Below, in pieces: positions 1-8,767 of a DNA stretch of 64,000 nucleotides. Source of the DNA: Pleomorphomonas sp. JP5 (GTDB lineage: Bacteria; Pseudomonadota; Alphaproteobacteria; Rhizobiales; Pleomorphomonadaceae); the NCBI RefSeq assembly GCF_023721815.1, contig NZ_JAMDLI010000008.1, positions 1,015,944-1,079,943 on the forward strand. Direction: 5' to 3'. How positions within the stretch are numbered: the first letter of the stretch is position 1; every line of letters starts with the position of its first letter. Position numbers and translations under genes: made by a program. The notes beneath the pieces were generated by a model. It ran no database searches, was not told the origin of the DNA, and was given only the letters and a program-made list of their open reading frames with translations.

Positions 1-1277
1 GAGTCCTTGGGCTTGCCATCCGGGAAAGCGGTGTGAAGCTTGCCTTCGAGACGAGCGGCAACCACCGGGCGACTACCGGTCTTCTCGATCTTGGCGAGAA
101 GGGCGCGTGGATCGCCATAGGGATCGGCCGCTTCTCCCGCCGGCAGCAGGCCGGCGTCTGCGGACGCATACATCAACGGCTTCAGCGTCGTGTCCTTGCC
201 GGTGGAGGTGAAGCTGCCAGCGGTGGTCATCACCACAGCGTTGAGCTTGGAGGTGACGGCGTCGCCGCGGTCGAAGCCATCGTCCTGGATGGCGAACCAG
301 GGATAGTTCGCAACCTCGGCCTGACGTCCGCCGATATTGCGCGTGGTGCGGATCGCCCAGTCGGGATCGCCGATCGCCTTCTTGGCGTCGAAGCCCACTC
401 CCCAGGCGTCAAACATCTTCTGGAAGTCGGAGGCGTTGTTCTCCGCCGGCATGCCGGGCCGGGGGCCCATCTGGGTCTCGGCGAACGGATCGGCGAACAC
501 CAGAGTGGCTCCGCCCGAAAGCACCCACTGGTCGAGGGTGTAGAGTGTGCGGTCGCTGAGATTCTGGGGCTGCACGACCAGCACGACGCGGGTGTTGTCG
601 GGCAGCTTGTCGACGTCGCCGCCGATGGTCTCGACCTTGTAGGTCTCCTTCAGCATCGTCAGGATCTGAGCTGGTTCCTGGCCTGCCATCGGATTGCCGG
701 CCATTCCGAGACCGTCAATAAGAGCGACGACGGGCTTCTTCGGCTGTCCAAGTTCGGCGACCAGGCGCGTCAGATCGTATTCGAGGAACGCCTCGCGGTC
801 CGGCGTGAACACGGGAATGTTGGCCGAGCCGTTGGTGGAGTTGGTGGCGGCGAGACCGAAGTAGATCGGATCGGAACTGCCATCGAGGCTGATGCGGTTG
901 ATGCCGAGACCGACGGCGCGATCCTCTTCCTCAGAGTAGGGCTGGGGATCGATCACCTCGAGGGTGATCTTGCCGTGCGACAGGCTCTCGTAGGTGTCCA
1001 GCATGGCCCGGACGCGCGAGGCGTAGGCCGAAAGCGCCGGAGCAGCCTGATGCAGACCGGCCGACATGAACAGGCGCATGTGGATTGGCTCGTCCAGCTT
1101 GTCGAGCATGGCCACCGTGCCATGGGAGAGCGAATAGAGTCCACCGTCCGTGAGGTCGATGCGGCTCGAACGGAACAACGTCGACGCAAGCGAATTCACG
1201 GCCAGATAAAGGATGACCGCGAGGACGGCGCCAACGGCGACGAGGCGGGTTTTGGGGATCCGGTTGAGTTTCGACAT
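1..1277 (-). CDS. GldG-family ABC transporter auxiliary protein (partial, C-terminus outside window)
   Basis: The gene runs off the left edge of the window; about 425 codons are visible from the ATG. The N-terminus has one hydrophobic segment (about residues 10-30) followed by a long extracytoplasmic domain with an 'IDLTDGGLYSLS' segment typical of the GldG/ABC_transp_aux family, and later a 'PVVALIDGLGM' stretch. Members are thought to sit in the inner membrane beside an ABC-2 permease. It is third in an operon behind an ATPase and a permease, with a 9-base gap to the permease stop. The transported substrate is unknown; the gliding role of the Bacteroidetes proteins should not be transferred to this organism. 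Confidence 0.8.
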   Translation of the reverse strand, partial: MSKLNRIPKTRLVAVGAVLAVILYLAVNSLASTLFRSSRIDLTDGGLYSLSHGTVAMLDKLDEPIHMRLFMSAGLHQAAPALSAYASRVRAMLDTYESLSHGKITLEVIDPQPYSEEEDRAVGLGINRISLDGSSDPIYFGLAATNSTNGSANIPVFTPDREAFLEYDLTRLVAELGQPKKPVVALIDGLGMAGNPMAGQEPAQILTMLKETYKVETIGGDVDKLPDNTRVVLVVQPQNLSDRTLYTLDQWVLSGGATLVFADPFAETQMGPRPGMPAENNASDFQKMFDAWGVGFDAKKAIGDPDWAIRTTRNIGGRQAEVANYPWFAIQDDGFDRGDAVTSKLNAVVMTTAGSFTSTGKDTTLKPLMYASADAGLLPAGEAADPYGDPRALLAKIEKTGSRPVVAARLEGKLHTAFPDGKPKD

Positions 1278-1286
1278 CGCTGAACC

Positions 1287-2033
1287 TCAGGCGGCTTTCT
1301 TGGCGTCGACGACCTGGACGTTGATCCAGAGCGCGAGCACGATGGTCGACAGGAACAAGATGACGGCTGGGGCCTCGAGGACACCGCGCGTCAACCGGTC
1401 GAAGTTGGTGATGAAGGAGAGCGACTGCACCAGATCGACCACGAAGGCCGGCGCCCAGCCGCGAAGGGCCGCGAGCACCAGATTGGTACCGGACATCACC
1501 AGTAGGAAGGACACGATGGCGGCAAGGATGAAGGCGATCACCTGGTTCTTGGTCATTGCCGAGATGCAGGCCGAAATCGCCAGGAAGGCGCCGGCCATCA
1601 GGAAGGACCCGATGTAGCTCGCAAGGACGATGCCGTTGTCGGGCGACCCGAGATAGAGCGTCACCAGCCAGAAGCTCATGGTGAGCACCAGCGCCACCGC
1701 CGTGAAGGCCCAGCCGGCGAGGAACTTGCCGATCACCACCTCATGGGCGCGAACAGGCAGCGTCATCAGAAGCTCGATGACGCCGGATCGGCGCTCGTCG
1801 GCCCAGAGCCGCATGCCGATGGCGGGCATCAGGATGAGAAAGAGCCAGGGGTGCCAGGCGAAGAAGGGGCCAAGGTCGGCCTGCCCTCGCTCGAAAAAGC
1901 CACCGGCGAAGAAGGCCAGACCGGCCGAAAGGGCGAGGAACACTAGCAGGAAGACGGCGGCGAGCGGCGTCGCAAAATAGGCGCGGAACTCGCGGCCAAA
2001 CACCAGCGCGATGGTGCGGAAAGAAGTTTTCAT
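1287..2033 (-). CDS. ABC-2 type transporter permease (GldF-like)
   Basis: A 248-residue protein with about six hydrophobic segments and the N-terminal 'FGREFRAYFATPLAAVFL' pattern of ABC-2 permeases of the GldF/NosY kind. It would form the inner-membrane channel of the exporter encoded with the ATPase just upstream (29-base gap) and the GldG-like protein just downstream. The length is normal for the family. Substrate unknown. Confidence 0.85.
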   Translation of the reverse strand: MKTSFRTIALVFGREFRAYFATPLAAVFLLVFLALSAGLAFFAGGFFERGQADLGPFFAWHPWLFLILMPAIGMRLWADERRSGVIELLMTLPVRAHEVVIGKFLAGWAFTAVALVLTMSFWLVTLYLGSPDNGIVLASYIGSFLMAGAFLAISACISAMTKNQVIAFILAAIVSFLLVMSGTNLVLAALRGWAPAFVVDLVQSLSFITNFDRLTRGVLEAPAVILFLSTIVLALWINVQVVDAKKAA

Positions 2034-2062
2034 CTCGGATTGTCTCCGGAAGATAATCGGCG

Positions 2063-2803
2063 TCAGGCGGCCTTGCTGCCGGTGATGGAGCGGAAGACGG
2101 TTTCGAGCGTCGGTCGCTTGCCATCGACGGCGGCGGCATCGAGAAGCGCGGTCGGCGTCGCATCGGCGACCACCTTGCCCTCGGCAATGATGACGACCCG
2201 ACTGCAGATCGCCTCGACTTCCTCGAGGATATGGGTCGAGATCACGATCGCCTTGCCAGGCGCGATGGCTGCGATCAGCTCGCGCATGTCGTGCTTCTGG
2301 TTGGGGTCGAGGCCATCGGTCGGCTCGTCGAGGATGAGAACCTCGGGGTCATGGATCAGTGCCTGGGCAATACCGACACGGCGCTTGAACCCCTTGGATA
2401 GCGCGTCGATCGGCCGATTCCAGACGGCGGCGAGGTTGACGCGTTCGACCATTTCGGCAAGGCGTTCGCCAAGCATTGCGCTCGATAATCCGCGCATGCG
2501 TCCGACGAAGGCGAGGAAATCGGCGACCGTCATGTCGCCATAGGCCGGCGCCCCCTCGGGCAGATAGCCAAGATGACGGCGCGCGGCGATCGGGTCAGCG
2601 AAAACGTCGTGGCCGGCGATCGAGGCGGTACCGGCGTCGGGTTCGAGGAAGCCGGTCAGCATCTTCATGGTCGTCGACTTGCCGGCGCCGTTGGGGCCAA
2701 GAAAGCCCACGACCTCGCCACGGCTCACCTCAAGGCTGACGCCGTCCACGGCGCGCAGTCTCGAAAAGGTCTTCACCAGGCCGCTGGCCTGAACGAGTTG
2801 CAT
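2063..2803 (-). CDS. ABC transporter ATP-binding protein (GldA/NatA-like)
   Basis: A 246-residue nucleotide-binding domain. Walker A 'GPNGAGKST' lies at about residues 36-44, followed by a Q-loop region, an 'LSKGFKRRVG' signature and Walker B 'LILDEPTDGLDP'. I place the start at the ATG at 2803, preceded by GGAGGAAAAGGC; the longer open frame upstream lacks family similarity. It is the first gene of the three-gene exporter operon and is divergent from eutB, so the 254 bases between the two starts must hold both promoters. Confidence 0.88.
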   Translation of the reverse strand: MQLVQASGLVKTFSRLRAVDGVSLEVSRGEVVGFLGPNGAGKSTTMKMLTGFLEPDAGTASIAGHDVFADPIAARRHLGYLPEGAPAYGDMTVADFLAFVGRMRGLSSAMLGERLAEMVERVNLAAVWNRPIDALSKGFKRRVGIAQALIHDPEVLILDEPTDGLDPNQKHDMRELIAAIAPGKAIVISTHILEEVEAICSRVVIIAEGKVVADATPTALLDAAAVDGKRPTLETVFRSITGSKAA

Positions 2804-3057
2804 GCCTTTTCCTCCAGCGTTCGAAATCGTCCATCTGGGTGCCCAGCGGCCCCGAACCGGTCCGGCCGGAGCTACCACGGGCGAGCAAGCAGGGATATCG
2901 GATTCTTGGCGAAATCGTGTTCAAAAACAGACCTTACCGATTGTTCATCAAAGTCGGTCCCGCGCATTACTCGCGCCCCTCGACTGACTGCGCCCGAGGC
3001 GGGGCGTGCCCAACAAAACGCCTTGGCCATTCCTTGGGCGATGATAAACTGGCAGAC

Positions 3058-4449
3058 ATGTCCAGCTATGCCATCCTGCTCGGCCGCCAGCGCCATGTCT
3101 TCGACGACCTCAAGGCCCTCATGGCCGCGGCCTCGCCTGAGAAGTCCGGCGACCGGCTGGCCGGCATCGGCGCCGACACCAACGAGCGTCGCGTCGCCGC
3201 CCGTTATCTTCTGGCTGACATTCCGCTCCGCACCTTCCTTGAGGAGCCGTTGATCCCTTACGAGGTCGACGAGGTCACCCGGCTGATCCTGGATAGCCAT
3301 GACGCTGCCGCCTTTTCGCCAGTCGCCCACATGACGGTGGGCCAGTTTCGCGACTGGCTGCTGTCCTACGAAAGCACCACGGACGCGCTTTCCGCCCTCG
3401 CCCCAGGCCTGACGCCGGAGATGGTCGCCGCGGTATCCAAGGTGATGCGCAACCACGACCTGATCGTCGCCGCCGCCAAGACCAGCGTCGTCACCGGCTT
3501 CCGGACCACCATCGGCCTGAAGGGGCGCCTGTCCAGCCGCCTGCAGCCAAACCATCCGACCGACGATCCGGAGGGGGTCGCCGGGTCGACGCTCGACGGC
3601 CTCACCTATGGGGTTGGCGACGCGGTGATCGGCATCAACCCGGCCGGCGACAACCTCGAAGCCTGCATGCGGTTGATGGAGCTGTTCGACCGGCTTCGCC
3701 AGCGCTTCGACATTCCAACGCAATCCTGTGTGCTGACGCATGTGACGACGTCGATCAAGGCCGTCGAGGCCGGCGCGCCGCTCGACCTGGTGTTTCAGTC
3801 GATCGCCGGCACCGAGGCCGCCAACCGCGGCTTCGGCGTCGACCTCAACGTGCTTCGGGAGGGGCGCGAAGCCGCTCTCAGCCTCAAGCGGGGCACCGTT
3901 GGCGACAACGTCATGTATCTGGAAACCGGCCAGGGATCGGCGCTCAGCGCCGACGCCCATCATGGCGTCGACGAGCAGACAGTGGAGGCGCGCGCTTACG
4001 CCGTCGCCCGTCACCTGAAGCCGTTGATCGTCAATACCGTCGTCGGCTTCATCGGGCCGGAGTATCTCTACGACGCCAAGCAGATCATCCGGGCCGGCCT
4101 GGAGGACCACTTCTGCGGCAAGTTGCTGGGCGTGCCGATGGGCGTCGACGTCTGCTACACCAACCACGCCGAAGCCGACCAGGACGACATGGACAACCTG
4201 ATGTTCCTGCTCGCCTCGGCCGGCGTCAATTTCCTGATCGCCGTGCCCGGCGCCGACGACGTGATGCTGAACTACCAGTCGCTCAGCTACCATGACATCG
4301 TCAGCCTCCGTCATTCCTTCGGGCGGCCGCCGGCGCCCGAGTTCGAGGCCTGGCTCTACCGCATGGGGCTCTTCGACAGCGAAGGGCGGCTGGCGCCGCA
4401 AGCCAGCTCCGACGTGCGACGCCTCATCGACTACAGGGCGTCGGCATGA
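3058..4449 (+). CDS. eutB: Ethanolamine ammonia-lyase large subunit
   Basis: A 463-residue protein matching EutB along its whole length, including the 'GADTNERRVAARYLLADIP' type N-terminus and the 'MGVDVCYTNHAEADQDDMD' type segment late in the barrel. With EutC and adenosylcobalamin it converts ethanolamine to acetaldehyde and ammonia. The start at 3058 gives the usual family length; the open frame extends upstream without similarity. The stop overlaps the eutC start (ATGA). No eut shell proteins, reactivase or permease are adjacent, and I see no cobalamin riboswitch in the leader. Confidence 0.95.
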   Translation: MSSYAILLGRQRHVFDDLKALMAAASPEKSGDRLAGIGADTNERRVAARYLLADIPLRTFLEEPLIPYEVDEVTRLILDSHDAAAFSPVAHMTVGQFRDWLLSYESTTDALSALAPGLTPEMVAAVSKVMRNHDLIVAAAKTSVVTGFRTTIGLKGRLSSRLQPNHPTDDPEGVAGSTLDGLTYGVGDAVIGINPAGDNLEACMRLMELFDRLRQRFDIPTQSCVLTHVTTSIKAVEAGAPLDLVFQSIAGTEAANRGFGVDLNVLREGREAALSLKRGTVGDNVMYLETGQGSALSADAHHGVDEQTVEARAYAVARHLKPLIVNTVVGFIGPEYLYDAKQIIRAGLEDHFCGKLLGVPMGVDVCYTNHAEADQDDMDNLMFLLASAGVNFLIAVPGADDVMLNYQSLSYHDIVSLRHSFGRPPAPEFEAWLYRMGLFDSEGRLAPQASSDVRRLIDYRASA

Positions 4450-5195
4450 GCAATCCCATCGACCTCGATCCATTCGCTCGCTTCAGAGCCGTCACCCGCG
4501 CCCGCATCGGCCTCGGGCGAGCCGGCGACTCGCTGCCGATCCGCGCCGTGCTAGACTTTCAGCTCGCCCATGCCCGCGCCCGCGATGCCGTGCATGGCCG
4601 CGTCGACTTCTCCGCCATGGCGGAACGGATCGGCGCTACGCAGTCGGTGATCCGCCTCAAGTCGCGCGCCACCGATCGATCGACCTACCTCGCCCGCCCC
4701 GATCTCGGCCGACGCGTCGATCCGACAGCCCTTGCCGGCATTGAAAAGGGCGAGTGGGATGTCGCCTTCGTCATCGCCGACGGCCTCTCGGCCGCCGCCG
4801 TGGAAGCGCATGCCGAGACCGTATTGTCGGCCTGTCTGCGCAGGATGGGAGACCTCAGGATAGCGCCCATTGCGCTGGGCGAACAGGCGCGCGTCGCCTT
4901 TGGCGACGAGGTCGGCGAAGCGTTCGGAGCCCGCATCATCGTGGTGCTGATCGGCGAGCGCCCCGGCCTGTCGGTTCCCGACAGCCTCGGCGCTTATCTG
5001 ACCTTCGACCCGAAGGTCGGCCGGCGCGACAGCGAGCGCAACTGTCTCTCCAACATTCACGCCGACGGCCTGACGCACGAGATGGCGGCCGACAAGATCG
5101 CCTGGCTGACCCGGCAAGCCCTGCGGCTCGGGCTCACCGGCGTCGACCTCAAGGAGGACATGGCGGGGACTGAAGCGCTGCCGGCCTCCACTTGA
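4446..5195 (+). CDS. eutC: Ethanolamine ammonia-lyase small subunit
   Basis: A 249-residue EutC with the conserved 'RVDFSAMAERIG' region, 'FVIADGLSAAAVEAHA', and the C-terminal 'RNCLSNIHADGLTHEMAA' segment. It binds the cobalamin tail and completes the lyase. Its ATG overlaps the eutB stop by four bases, so the two chains are translationally coupled. Family length is normal. Confidence 0.95.
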   Translation: MSNPIDLDPFARFRAVTRARIGLGRAGDSLPIRAVLDFQLAHARARDAVHGRVDFSAMAERIGATQSVIRLKSRATDRSTYLARPDLGRRVDPTALAGIEKGEWDVAFVIADGLSAAAVEAHAETVLSACLRRMGDLRIAPIALGEQARVAFGDEVGEAFGARIIVVLIGERPGLSVPDSLGAYLTFDPKVGRRDSERNCLSNIHADGLTHEMAADKIAWLTRQALRLGLTGVDLKEDMAGTEALPAST

Positions 5196-5306
5196 TCCGA
5201 GACTTTCTCGACCGTCACTCCTTTCTCGACCCTTCGCCAGTACCTTCGTGCCGATTGCCGCATTAGCATTCCCGATGGAGTGAAGTGAGTCGGGGGAGTA
5301 AGGGCG

Positions 5307-6626
5307 ATGCGCTTCTGCGCGATTGTGGGGGTTGCGACGCTGATCGGCACGACCGTTGCCGCCATGGCGACCGATGTGCTGACGGTTGCCGCCGTCGACA
5401 ATGCCGACATGATCCGCATGCAGGAGCTTACCGACGACTTCGTGGCGAGCAATCCGGGCATCCACATCAACTGGGTCATCCTGGAAGAAAGTGTTCTGCG
5501 GCAAAAGATTGCAACCGACATCGAGACGCGCGGCGGTCAGTTCGACATCATCACCATCGGCAACTACGAAGTACCGATCTGGGCGCGGCAAGGCTGGCTT
5601 CAGCCGCTTGACGATCTGGGCGACAACTATGACGCCGACGACCTCCTTCCGGCGATCCGCAAGGCTGTCTCCTACCGTGGCAAGCTTTACGCCTCGCCGC
5701 TCTACGGCGAGAGCGCCATGCTGATGTACCGCACGGACCTGTTCAGGCAGGCGGGGCTGGATATGCCGCCCTCACCGACCTGGGCTTTCGTCCGCGAAGC
5801 GGCTTTGAAGCTCACTGACAAGTCCGCCGGACGCTATGGCATATGCCTGCGCGGTCGGGCCGGCTGGGGCGACAACATGGCCCTGCTCACCGCGGCCGCC
5901 AACTCGTTCGGCGCCCGCTGGTTCGACTTCGACTGGCGCCCCGAGCTCGAATCCCCGGAATGGAAGCGGACGCTCACATTCTATGTCGACCTGATGCAGT
6001 TGGCGGGACCTCCGGGCGCCGCCTTCAACGGCTACTCCGAGAACCTCGACCTGTTCCGGGCCGGCAGGTGCGCGATGTGGATCGACTCGACCGTCGCCGC
6101 ATCGACGCTGAGCAATCCCATGACCTCGGACGTGGTCGGCCGCGTGGGATACGCGCCATTTCCGAGCCACGGCGGTCTTGGAAATCACGGCAACTGGCTG
6201 TGGACCTGGAACTTCGCCGTTCCCACCAGCACGGAAAAAGCCAAGGCAGCCCAACGCTTCATCGCCTGGGCGACGGACCGGGAGTATGCCGATCTGGTCG
6301 CCGCCCACGAGGGCTGGCCCTACGCTCCGCCGGGTACGCGCACATCGCTCTACAACAACCCGTCCTATCGTTCGGCGGCCCCGTTCTCCAACTACACTCT
6401 GACCGCCATCAACACGGCCAACCCCGACCAGCCCACGGTCAAGCCGGCGCCCTATACGGGAAGCCAGTTCGTGGCGATCCCCGAGTTCCAGCGCATCGGC
6501 GACGCTGTCGGCCAGATTTTCGCAGCCGCCGTCGTCGGCCAGATGAGCGTGGAGCAGGCGCTGGCGTCGGCAAACCAGTTGACGCTGAGAGAGATGAAAA
6601 GAGCGGGATACGTATCGTCCCCATGA
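5307..6626 (+). CDS. Extracellular solute-binding protein of the sorbitol/mannitol (SmoE-like) type
   Basis: A 439-residue periplasmic binding protein with an N-terminal signal (about residues 1-22, ending near ATTVAAMA-like small residues). The 'QFDIITIGNYEVPIWARQGWLQPLDD' type segment and 'FNGYSENLDLFRAGRCAMWIDSTVAAS' type segment are typical of carbohydrate family 1 binding proteins of the mannitol/sorbitol group. The start is preceded by GGGGGAGTAAGGGCG. No permease or ATPase follows; hcp is next. It is therefore an orphan binding protein, working with a transporter elsewhere or left over from a larger operon. Substrate assignment is by family only. Confidence 0.85.
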   Translation: MRFCAIVGVATLIGTTVAAMATDVLTVAAVDNADMIRMQELTDDFVASNPGIHINWVILEESVLRQKIATDIETRGGQFDIITIGNYEVPIWARQGWLQPLDDLGDNYDADDLLPAIRKAVSYRGKLYASPLYGESAMLMYRTDLFRQAGLDMPPSPTWAFVREAALKLTDKSAGRYGICLRGRAGWGDNMALLTAAANSFGARWFDFDWRPELESPEWKRTLTFYVDLMQLAGPPGAAFNGYSENLDLFRAGRCAMWIDSTVAASTLSNPMTSDVVGRVGYAPFPSHGGLGNHGNWLWTWNFAVPTSTEKAKAAQRFIAWATDREYADLVAAHEGWPYAPPGTRTSLYNNPSYRSAAPFSNYTLTAINTANPDQPTVKPAPYTGSQFVAIPEFQRIGDAVGQIFAAAVVGQMSVEQALASANQLTLREMKRAGYVSSP

Positions 6627-6747
6627 AATCGCCGAGCAGTTTGTCGCCGCGCAACGTCGCAGGCAGGCGCTCCCCCTAAGTTCCCCTCCATTCCGCCGGC
6701 CCCGCCGGCAAGAAGGGCCAAAGGCCCCCGAGGATGGAGACGGACAG

Positions 6748-8331
6748 ATGTTTTGCTATCAGTGTGAACAGACCGCCCGGGGAACCGGATGCGTGACGCG
6801 TGGCGTCTGCGGTAAATCTCCGGAGGCTTCCGACTTGCAGGACGTGCTCGTTCACGCCGCCAAGCGTCTTGCCACCCGTTATGCGAGCGTGCCCGCCGCC
6901 GATCGGCCGGCGAGCCTTGCCCCGATGCTCGAGGACGCGCTGTTCGTCACCGTCACCAACGTCAACTTCGACACCGCTTCGATCCTCGGCAAGATCCGCG
7001 AAGTGGTCGCCGCCGCCGGCCCGGCCGCTGCAGTGGCGGCGGAAGCCCCCGAAGCCTCGCTGGTCTCCTGGTCGCGAGCCTCGATGATCGATTCACGCAA
7101 GGCGACCCTCGGCGACGATGTCACCGGCCTGCAGGAGCTGCTGCTCTATGGCCTCAAGGGTGTGGCCGCCTATGCCCATCATGCCCGCCAGATGAACCGA
7201 GTCGACCCGATCGTCGACGCCTTCATGGTGGAGGCGTTGGCCAAGCTCGACGCCGGCGTGGCCGCTGTCGACGAGCTTCTCGCCCTCAACCTCAAGTGCG
7301 GCGAGATCACGGTCAACGTTCTGGCGCTGCTCGACGCCGCCCATTGCGACACCTATGGCAAGCCGACGCCGACGCCGGTTCTGATGGGCCATGTCCCTGG
7401 CAAGGCGATCCTGGTTTCCGGCCATGACATGGTCGATCTCAAGGCGCTTCTCGAGCAGACCGAGGGCAAGGGCATCAACATCTACACCCACGGCGAAATG
7501 CTGCCGGCCCATGGTTATCCCGAGCTCAAGAAGTTCAAGCACCTCGTCGGCCATTTCGGCGGCGCCTGGATGCTGCAGCAGCGGGAGTTCCCCAACTTCC
7601 CCGGCGCCATCCTGATGACCACCAACTGCCTGATGCAGCCGTTCGAGGACTACGAGGGCCGCCTGTTCACCCGCAATCTCGTGGCTTGGCCGGGCATCGC
7701 CCACATCGCCGACCGCGACTTCTCGGCGGTGATCGAAGCGGCGTTGGCCGCCCCCGGCTTCACCGACAGCGTGACGACCGGCGAGCATATGGTCGGGTTT
7801 GGGCATGACGCGGTGCTGGGCGCCGCCGACAAGATCATCGGCGCGGTCAAGGCCGGAGAGATCAAGCACTTCGCCGTCATCGGCGGCTGTGACGGAACCG
7901 AAGGCGAGCGGTCCTACTACACCGACCTCGGCACGACCATTCCGAAGGACTGGGTGATCCTGACGCTCGGCTGCGGCAAGTACCGCCTGCTTGGCCACGA
8001 CTACGGCACCGTTGCCGGCCTGCCCCGTCTCCTCGACATGGGCCAGTGCAACGACAGCTTCTCGGCCGTCAAGGTGGCTCTGGCGCTGGCCGATGCGTTC
8101 GACTGCACGGTCAACGACCTGCCGCTCTCCATCGTGCTGTCGTGGTTCGAGCAGAAGGCGGTCTGCGTACTGCTCGCCCTCCTCCACCTCAACGTCAAGA
8201 ACATCCGCATCGGGCCGCGCCTCCCGGCCTTCCTGACGCCCGCCGTGCTGAAGGTGCTTGTCGAGACCTTCGGCCTGAAGCCGGTCGGCGACGTCGAAGC
8301 GGACCTCAAGGCCATGGCCAACGCCGCCTGA
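6748..8331 (+). CDS. hcp: Hybrid cluster protein / hydroxylamine reductase
   Basis: A 527-residue Hcp. The N-terminal cysteines are C3, C6, C15 and C21 (C-X2-C-X8-C-X5-C), the spacing of the class found in strict anaerobes such as Desulfovibrio, not the longer enterobacterial spacing. Hybrid-cluster ligands are visible in order: the His in 'VSGHDM', the Glu in 'THGEM', the Cys in 'TNCLM', 'GGCDG', 'LGCGKY' and 'GQCND', and the Glu/Lys in 'EQKAV'. The family acts in the cytoplasm as a nitric oxide reductase and protein S-nitrosylase and can reduce hydroxylamine. No Hcr reductase gene is adjacent. It precedes hydE on the same strand, behind a strong terminator. Confidence 0.95.
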   Translation: MFCYQCEQTARGTGCVTRGVCGKSPEASDLQDVLVHAAKRLATRYASVPAADRPASLAPMLEDALFVTVTNVNFDTASILGKIREVVAAAGPAAAVAAEAPEASLVSWSRASMIDSRKATLGDDVTGLQELLLYGLKGVAAYAHHARQMNRVDPIVDAFMVEALAKLDAGVAAVDELLALNLKCGEITVNVLALLDAAHCDTYGKPTPTPVLMGHVPGKAILVSGHDMVDLKALLEQTEGKGINIYTHGEMLPAHGYPELKKFKHLVGHFGGAWMLQQREFPNFPGAILMTTNCLMQPFEDYEGRLFTRNLVAWPGIAHIADRDFSAVIEAALAAPGFTDSVTTGEHMVGFGHDAVLGAADKIIGAVKAGEIKHFAVIGGCDGTEGERSYYTDLGTTIPKDWVILTLGCGKYRLLGHDYGTVAGLPRLLDMGQCNDSFSAVKVALALADAFDCTVNDLPLSIVLSWFEQKAVCVLLALLHLNVKNIRIGPRLPAFLTPAVLKVLVETFGLKPVGDVEADLKAMANAA

Positions 8332-8359
8332 TTGATCCCGCGAGGAGGGGAAAAACGGA

Positions 8360-8392
8360 CCGGCCGGGCATCGCTGCCCGGCCGGCGGTTTT
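8360..8392 (+). terminator. Rho-independent terminator after hcp
   Basis: A 10-bp GC stem (CCGGCCGGGC / GCCCGGCCGG) with a six-base loop is followed by CGGTTTTC. It ends hcp transcription and, lying between convergent frames, could also stop the small minus-strand ORF at 8415-8549. Confidence 0.85.
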
Positions 8393-8414
8393 CACCAAGG
8401 ATGCTTAGCGCGTA

Positions 8415-8549
8415 TCAAACGCCGACGGCGATGGCCTGAAGACCGAACAACACCGTCAGGAATGCCGCTGCAACGGCAATCCGAAGACAAAAACCAGCGG
8501 ACGGACACGTAAGGGCCCGCCCCACTTCCTTGACCATGGTGACAATCAC
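8415..8549 (-). CDS. Possible small membrane protein (44 aa), unrecognised
   Basis: A GTG-started frame preceded by GGGAGG at suitable spacing encodes 44 residues ending in a strongly hydrophobic helix (about residues 23-43, 'RIAVAAAFLTVLFGLQAI'). It lies between hcp and hydE on the opposite strand. I do not recognise a family. The ribosome binding site and the single clean transmembrane helix are the only support, so it may be a chance frame. Confidence 0.35.
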   Translation of the reverse strand: MIVTMVKEVGRALTCPSAGFCLRIAVAAAFLTVLFGLQAIAVGV

Positions 8550-8702
8550 GGCCGCCTCCCTGTTGCGTTCGCAGGTCAACCATGAACCATGAAGTCCGGC
8601 AAGTTCCTCCCAAGCCGGACCGCACGTGTACAAGAACTAAAATCGAATCTGCTCAAGAGTCATCCAAAACGTTTCGTCTAAGTATTCGGAGGGATGGATG
8701 GC

Positions 8703-8719
8703 GCCTGTTACCAACAGGC
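8703..8719. promoter_or_regulatory. Inverted repeat in hydE leader
   Basis: GCCTGTT-ACC-AACAGGC is a perfect 7-bp inverted repeat about 50 bases before the hydE ATG. It could be a repressor or activator site or a short hairpin in the leader. It does not match the FNR consensus. Confidence 0.35.
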
Positions 8720-8767
8720 TGTTCAGGCTATAACTTTCACAACAGATATAAGTTTTTCGGACAGTCA

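Noticed and set aside
33-1283. Long plus-strand frame of 416 codons at the left edge
   Set aside because: It is antisense to a GldG-like gene with a clear operon context; its translation is low in complexity and lacks any motif.
2804-3057. Possible cobalamin riboswitch before eutB
   Set aside because: The leader has no recognisable B12-box or the paired core expected of that riboswitch.
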